Shown here one piece after another: positions 23,851-26,287 of a stretch of DNA of 26,287 nt (its first letter is position 1; each line of letters begins with the position of its first letter). Made by a program: the position numbers and the translations under genes. Source of the DNA: Bacteroidales bacterium. Lineage in GTDB: Bacteria > Bacteroidota > Bacteroidia > Bacteroidales > ML635J-15. The notes beneath the pieces were generated by a model, which saw only the letters and a program-made list of their open reading frames with translations, made no database searches and was not told the DNA's origin. The stretch covers positions 1 to 26,287 of the forward strand of contig JALOAQ010000032.1 of assembly GCA_023228725.1 (NCBI GenBank), in the 5' to 3' direction.

Positions 23851-25053
23851 TTAATATAGAAATCCAAATAGCCAAAGCGGAATTTCATTGCGAAAACCTG
23901 TTGTTATGCCATCAAGGGCAAGGAAAGCATTGTCTAAATCTTTGATTTGTTTTGTAGTTTTGTTTTTACCGCCAATTTCGAAATAATATTTATCATCAAC
24001 ACAAAAATCTGTTTGTTTTGTATATGTAAGTTTATGCTGCTGTTGTAGTTGATTAAAGAAAAAAGTTTCACGCAAATTGCCAATTTCCGGATTTTCTGCC
24101 GAAAGGGCATAATTATAATTGGTGTTTTGCAGATAAATCTTTTCGGGTCTAAGCATTTGCCGTATCCCTGTTGCTTTTTGTTTGAGCAACAAAATACTGT
24201 GAGACTTTTCTAAAAGCTGTAAATAATTCATTAAACTTGTTCGGGTTACATCAAGCATTTGGCTTAATTGTGAAATATTAGGCGTAAAAGGAACCATTTC
24301 AGAAAGTATGTAAAATAATTTTTTAATTCGTATAATTGAGTAAAAGTCAATGCTTTCTACATTTGGCAAATCACTTTCCACTACGGTATTGAATGTTTGT
24401 AAAACACGCTCTCCATAACCATGTACATCTTCCTGATAATAAGGATAATAGCCATATTGAAGATATTTCTGAAAAGCAGGTAATGGCGTAATTTCTCTTA
24501 TTAATTTTTGACTAATTGAAACATGATTTTCAAGAATTTCTTCGAGAGAAAAAGGCATTTGCGATTTTCTTAATAAACCTTCGAAAATTAAAAATTCTCG
24601 AAACGACAAGCCAAACAATTGAAAATGTCGCACTCGCCGACTTAAATCGGCTCCAGCTTTAAAAATTTGCAAAATTGAGGAAGCAGTAAAAACAATTTTC
24701 AATTTCGGAAAATCATCATAAATATTTTTGATTTCCTGTGCCCAAGTAGAATATTTATGTACTTCGTCAAGATAAAGTTCCTTTCCACCAAGCGAATAAA
24801 AATCATCTGCAAGGGAATACAAATTATTATTACTGAAATAAATATTATCTAAACTTACAAATAAAACATCTTCGGGATTATTTCCATACTGCTCTTTTAT
24901 ATGTTGTAAAAGCATAGTAGTTTTTCCAGTTCCGCGTGCACCGGTAATGGCTGTCAAACGGTTACTCCAATCTATTTGACTTTTAAGATAACGTTCAAAA
25001 CGCATATCTGTTTCTGCTAATTTGCGATAAAATGCTAAAAATAAACGTTTCAT
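23851..25053 (-). CDS. AAA_14/DUF4143-family ATPase
   Basis: 400 residues from the ATG at 25053; a longer frame from a TTG at 25134 would translate through the palindrome and promoter and is rejected. An AAA+ P-loop domain: Walker A 'GARGTGKT' (38-45), Walker B 'KELYLDEVHK' (91-100), sensor-1-like 'IVFTASSIL' (120-128), and 'ADLSRRVRHFQLFGLSFREFL', typical of AAA_14. A DUF4143 C-terminal part follows with a winged-helix-like stretch ('ISQLSQMLDVTRTSLMNYLQLLEKSHSILLLK'), 'ENPEIGNLRETFFFNQL' and a nuclease-like fold remnant 'DFCVDDKYYFEIGGKNKT'. The family is widespread and often multicopy in Bacteroidota; its function is not established, with roles proposed in toxin-antitoxin-like or mobile settings. 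It is framed by three 23-bp palindromes and two 81-bp direct repeats. Confidence 0.93.
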   Translation of the reverse strand: MKRLFLAFYRKLAETDMRFERYLKSQIDWSNRLTAITGARGTGKTTMLLQHIKEQYGNNPEDVLFVSLDNIYFSNNNLYSLADDFYSLGGKELYLDEVHKYSTWAQEIKNIYDDFPKLKIVFTASSILQIFKAGADLSRRVRHFQLFGLSFREFLIFEGLLRKSQMPFSLEEILENHVSISQKLIREITPLPAFQKYLQYGYYPYYQEDVHGYGERVLQTFNTVVESDLPNVESIDFYSIIRIKKLFYILSEMVPFTPNISQLSQMLDVTRTSLMNYLQLLEKSHSILLLKQKATGIRQMLRPEKIYLQNTNYNYALSAENPEIGNLRETFFFNQLQQQHKLTYTKQTDFCVDDKYYFEIGGKNKTTKQIKDLDNAFLALDGITTGFRNEIPLWLFGFLY

Positions 25054-25069
25054 ATCGATATTTTTTTTG

Positions 25070-25077
25070 CAAAGATA
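25070..25077 (-). promoter_or_regulatory. -7 box (TATCTTTG) for the ATPase gene
   Basis: On the minus strand TATCTTTG followed by C fits TAnnTTTG, 16 nt before the ATG at 25053. A TTTG lies 21 nt further upstream. It supports the start at 25053. A degenerate dyad, TGTATTTTACAAAACACA at 25083-25100, lies just upstream of the box and could be an operator. Confidence 0.6.
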
Positions 25078-25111
25078 CAAAATGTATTTTACAAAACACA
25101 AAATTATCAGT

Positions 25112-25134
25112 TTTTTGTATTCTCTAAAATACAA
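25112..25134. repeat. 23-bp palindrome-bearing repeat, copy C (upstream of the ATPase promoter)
   Basis: Exact third copy of the sequence at 23795 and 23828. 8-bp arms (25114-25121 and 25128-25135) around CTCTAA. It is 35 bp upstream of the ATPase -7 box, so it could be a protein-binding site for autoregulation or a recombination site. Confidence 0.9.
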
Positions 25135-25181
25135 AGTTGGATGTAAATTTCAAAACTTTTCCTAAAAAAACTCCGAGTTTT

Positions 25182-25262
25182 AAAATCTGAACCGATTTGT
25201 GGGCAAAAAACCAAACTATTTTAAGTAAAATACGTATAATTAAAGATGGGCTAATTGGTTTT
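25182..25262. repeat. 81-bp direct repeat, right copy, flanking the ATPase unit
   Basis: Second copy of 23680-23760; the starts are 1,502 bp apart. The six differences are single substitutions. The reading frame ending in K-S-E-P-I-C-G-Q-K-T-K-L-F and a stop is open a little further upstream here. It ends 62 bp before the DNA methyltransferase start. Confidence 0.88.
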
Positions 25263-25324
25263 GCAGAACAAAAACACAATAGTATTTTATAAAAATCAAG
25301 TTTCTTTAAAAAAAATTACTATTT

Positions 25325-26287
25325 TTGAAAAAAAAAACAAAAAATAAGAAAGATAGAGCTGCAAGTAATAGAAATTTAACCAAGGCAAAAAATGCAAAAA
25401 ATGATGAGTTTTACACTCAATATCATGATATAGAAAAGGAAATTAATGCATATTTAGAATATGATAAAAATGTATTTAGAGGAAAAACTATTTTACTGCC
25501 CTGCGACGACCCCGAGTGGAGTAATTTTACAAAATATTTTGCTCAAAATTTTGAAAGTTTTGGAATAAAAAAACTAATCTCCACAAGTTATGCACCAGAA
25601 AGTAAGAAATATAAAGCTGGCTATCAACCCACTTTGTTTGAGGTAAACGACCCGCAATTTGATGAGTATAAAACAAGAGTGAAAGGTAAAATTTTTACTC
25701 TTAGCAAAGATATTACAGGAGATGGAAAAATTGATGTAAATGATTTGGAATGGCATTATTTGGAAGGTGATGGAGATTTTAGAAGTAAAGAAATTATAAA
25801 ACTTAGAGATGAAGCAGATATTATTATTACTAACCCGCCCTTTTCTTTGTTTCGTGAGTTTTTGGCTTGGATTGTTGAAGCTAAAAAAATGTTTGTAATT
25901 ATTGGAAGTAAAAATGCAATAACGTATAAAGAAGTGTTTCCATTAATCAAAGAAAATAGATTATGGGTTGGTACTACAAGTTTTAATAAAGATATGCTTT
26001 TTATATCACCAGAAGAAATAGATCCAACAAATAAGCCAAGCTCTGCCACTCGTACAGTGGATGGGAAGGTATATTTAAGATCTCCTTCTGTTTGGTTTAC
26101 CAATCTCGATCACGGCAGACGACATCAGCCATTAGCTTTAATGACAATGGCTGATAATATTAAATTTAATAAAAAATTAAAAGGCCAAGAATATCAAAAA
26201 TACGATAATTATGATGCCATAGAAGTTTCATTTACCGATGCTATTCCAAGTGATTATGAAGGAGTTATGGGAGTGCCAATAAGTTTT
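25325..26287 (+). CDS. EcoRI-type adenine-specific DNA methyltransferase (3' end outside window)
   Basis: The frame is open to the window end; 321 codons are visible. It belongs to the EcoRI methylase family, which methylates adenine in a specific short DNA site. Features: 'KNDEFYTQYHDIEKEINAYLEY' (N-terminal family motif), 'LLPCDDPEWSNFTKYFAQNFESFGIKKLISTSY' (SAM-binding region), 'EGDGDFRS', motif IV 'IIITNPPFSLFREFL', 'VIIGSKNAITYKEVFPLIKENRLWVG', 'WFTNLDHGRRHQPL', and 'YDNYDAIEVSFTDAIPSDYEGVMGVPISF'. No ATG lies in frame before DEFYTQ; the best start is TTG at 25325, giving the usual basic N-terminus, followed at once by ten A's. A stop at 25307 closes the frame upstream. TATTTTTG at 25320-25327 resembles a -7 box, which leaves the start uncertain. 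No restriction endonuclease gene is visible in the window. Confidence 0.9.
   Translation, partial: MKKKTKNKKDRAASNRNLTKAKNAKNDEFYTQYHDIEKEINAYLEYDKNVFRGKTILLPCDDPEWSNFTKYFAQNFESFGIKKLISTSYAPESKKYKAGYQPTLFEVNDPQFDEYKTRVKGKIFTLSKDITGDGKIDVNDLEWHYLEGDGDFRSKEIIKLRDEADIIITNPPFSLFREFLAWIVEAKKMFVIIGSKNAITYKEVFPLIKENRLWVGTTSFNKDMLFISPEEIDPTNKPSSATRTVDGKVYLRSPSVWFTNLDHGRRHQPLALMTMADNIKFNKKLKGQEYQKYDNYDAIEVSFTDAIPSDYEGVMGVPISF

Noticed and set aside
25054..25134. N-terminal extension of the ATPase from a TTG at 25134
   Set aside because: It would translate through the palindrome, a degenerate dyad and the -7 box. The ATG at 25053 has a well-placed promoter and gives the usual family N-terminus.
23795..25134. 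CRISPR array
   Set aside because: Only three 23-bp copies with spacings of 33 and about 1,284 bp, palindromic and enclosing a gene; no regular spacers.
25574..26103. Minus-strand open frames (60 and 115 codons) opposite the methyltransferase
   Set aside because: They are antisense to a gene with strong family motifs on the plus strand.

Overview
The window is AT-rich chromosomal DNA from a member of the Bacteroidota. Four things point there: a cell-surface protein with a gliding/type IX secretion (T9SS) type B sorting domain at its C-terminus, many short signal peptides ending in SQ or AQ, start codons without Shine-Dalgarno sequences, and the Bacteroidota-type -7 promoter box TAnnTTTG upstream of many genes. 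The order cannot be fixed from this sequence. Most genes are ordinary housekeeping or envelope genes; the right end (about 23.6-26.3 kb) looks like accessory DNA.

Layout. 1-3.6 kb: the 3' part of a large secreted protein overlapping a TPR protein gene. 3.6-5.65 kb (minus): an M20 dipeptidase and a small envelope protein, ending at a strong terminator. 5.8-6.9 kb: serC with its own terminator. 7.0-8.6 kb: an overlapping histidine kinase/NarL-type response regulator pair. 8.6-9.7 kb: a gap with paired TGTCCAA motifs, then a urea transporter. 9.75-12.5 kb: a three-gene run (envelope protein, S41-family lipoprotein, pyrF) closed by a terminator that works in both directions. 12.58-12.65 kb (minus): tRNA-Cys(GCA) with a good promoter. 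12.7-16.0 kb (minus): a tight operon of NatA-like ATPase, NatB-like permease and a CaCA cation exchanger. 16.0-16.35 kb: no gene, but a dispersed inverted-repeat element and a 158-bp structured element. 16.35-21.7 kb (minus): a lipoprotein, lipoate-protein ligase, a carboxypeptidase-regulatory-like protein, a cysteine-desulfurase-like aminotransferase, and cutC. 21.8-23.6 kb (plus): a putative secreted GH63-like glycosidase, divergent from cutC around a palindrome.

The right-hand accessory segment is the most unusual part. An AAA_14/DUF4143 ATPase gene lies between two 81-bp direct repeats (75 of 81 positions identical). Inside those repeats are three exact copies of a 23-bp palindrome-bearing sequence, two touching the 3' end of the gene and one upstream of its promoter. 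Immediately beyond the right-hand repeat, and running off the window, is an EcoRI-type adenine DNA methyltransferase gene. It appears to start at TTG followed by ten A residues. The ATPase unit resembles a small gene cassette or mobile unit of about 1.5 kb. This is an inference from repeat structure, and its function is unknown.
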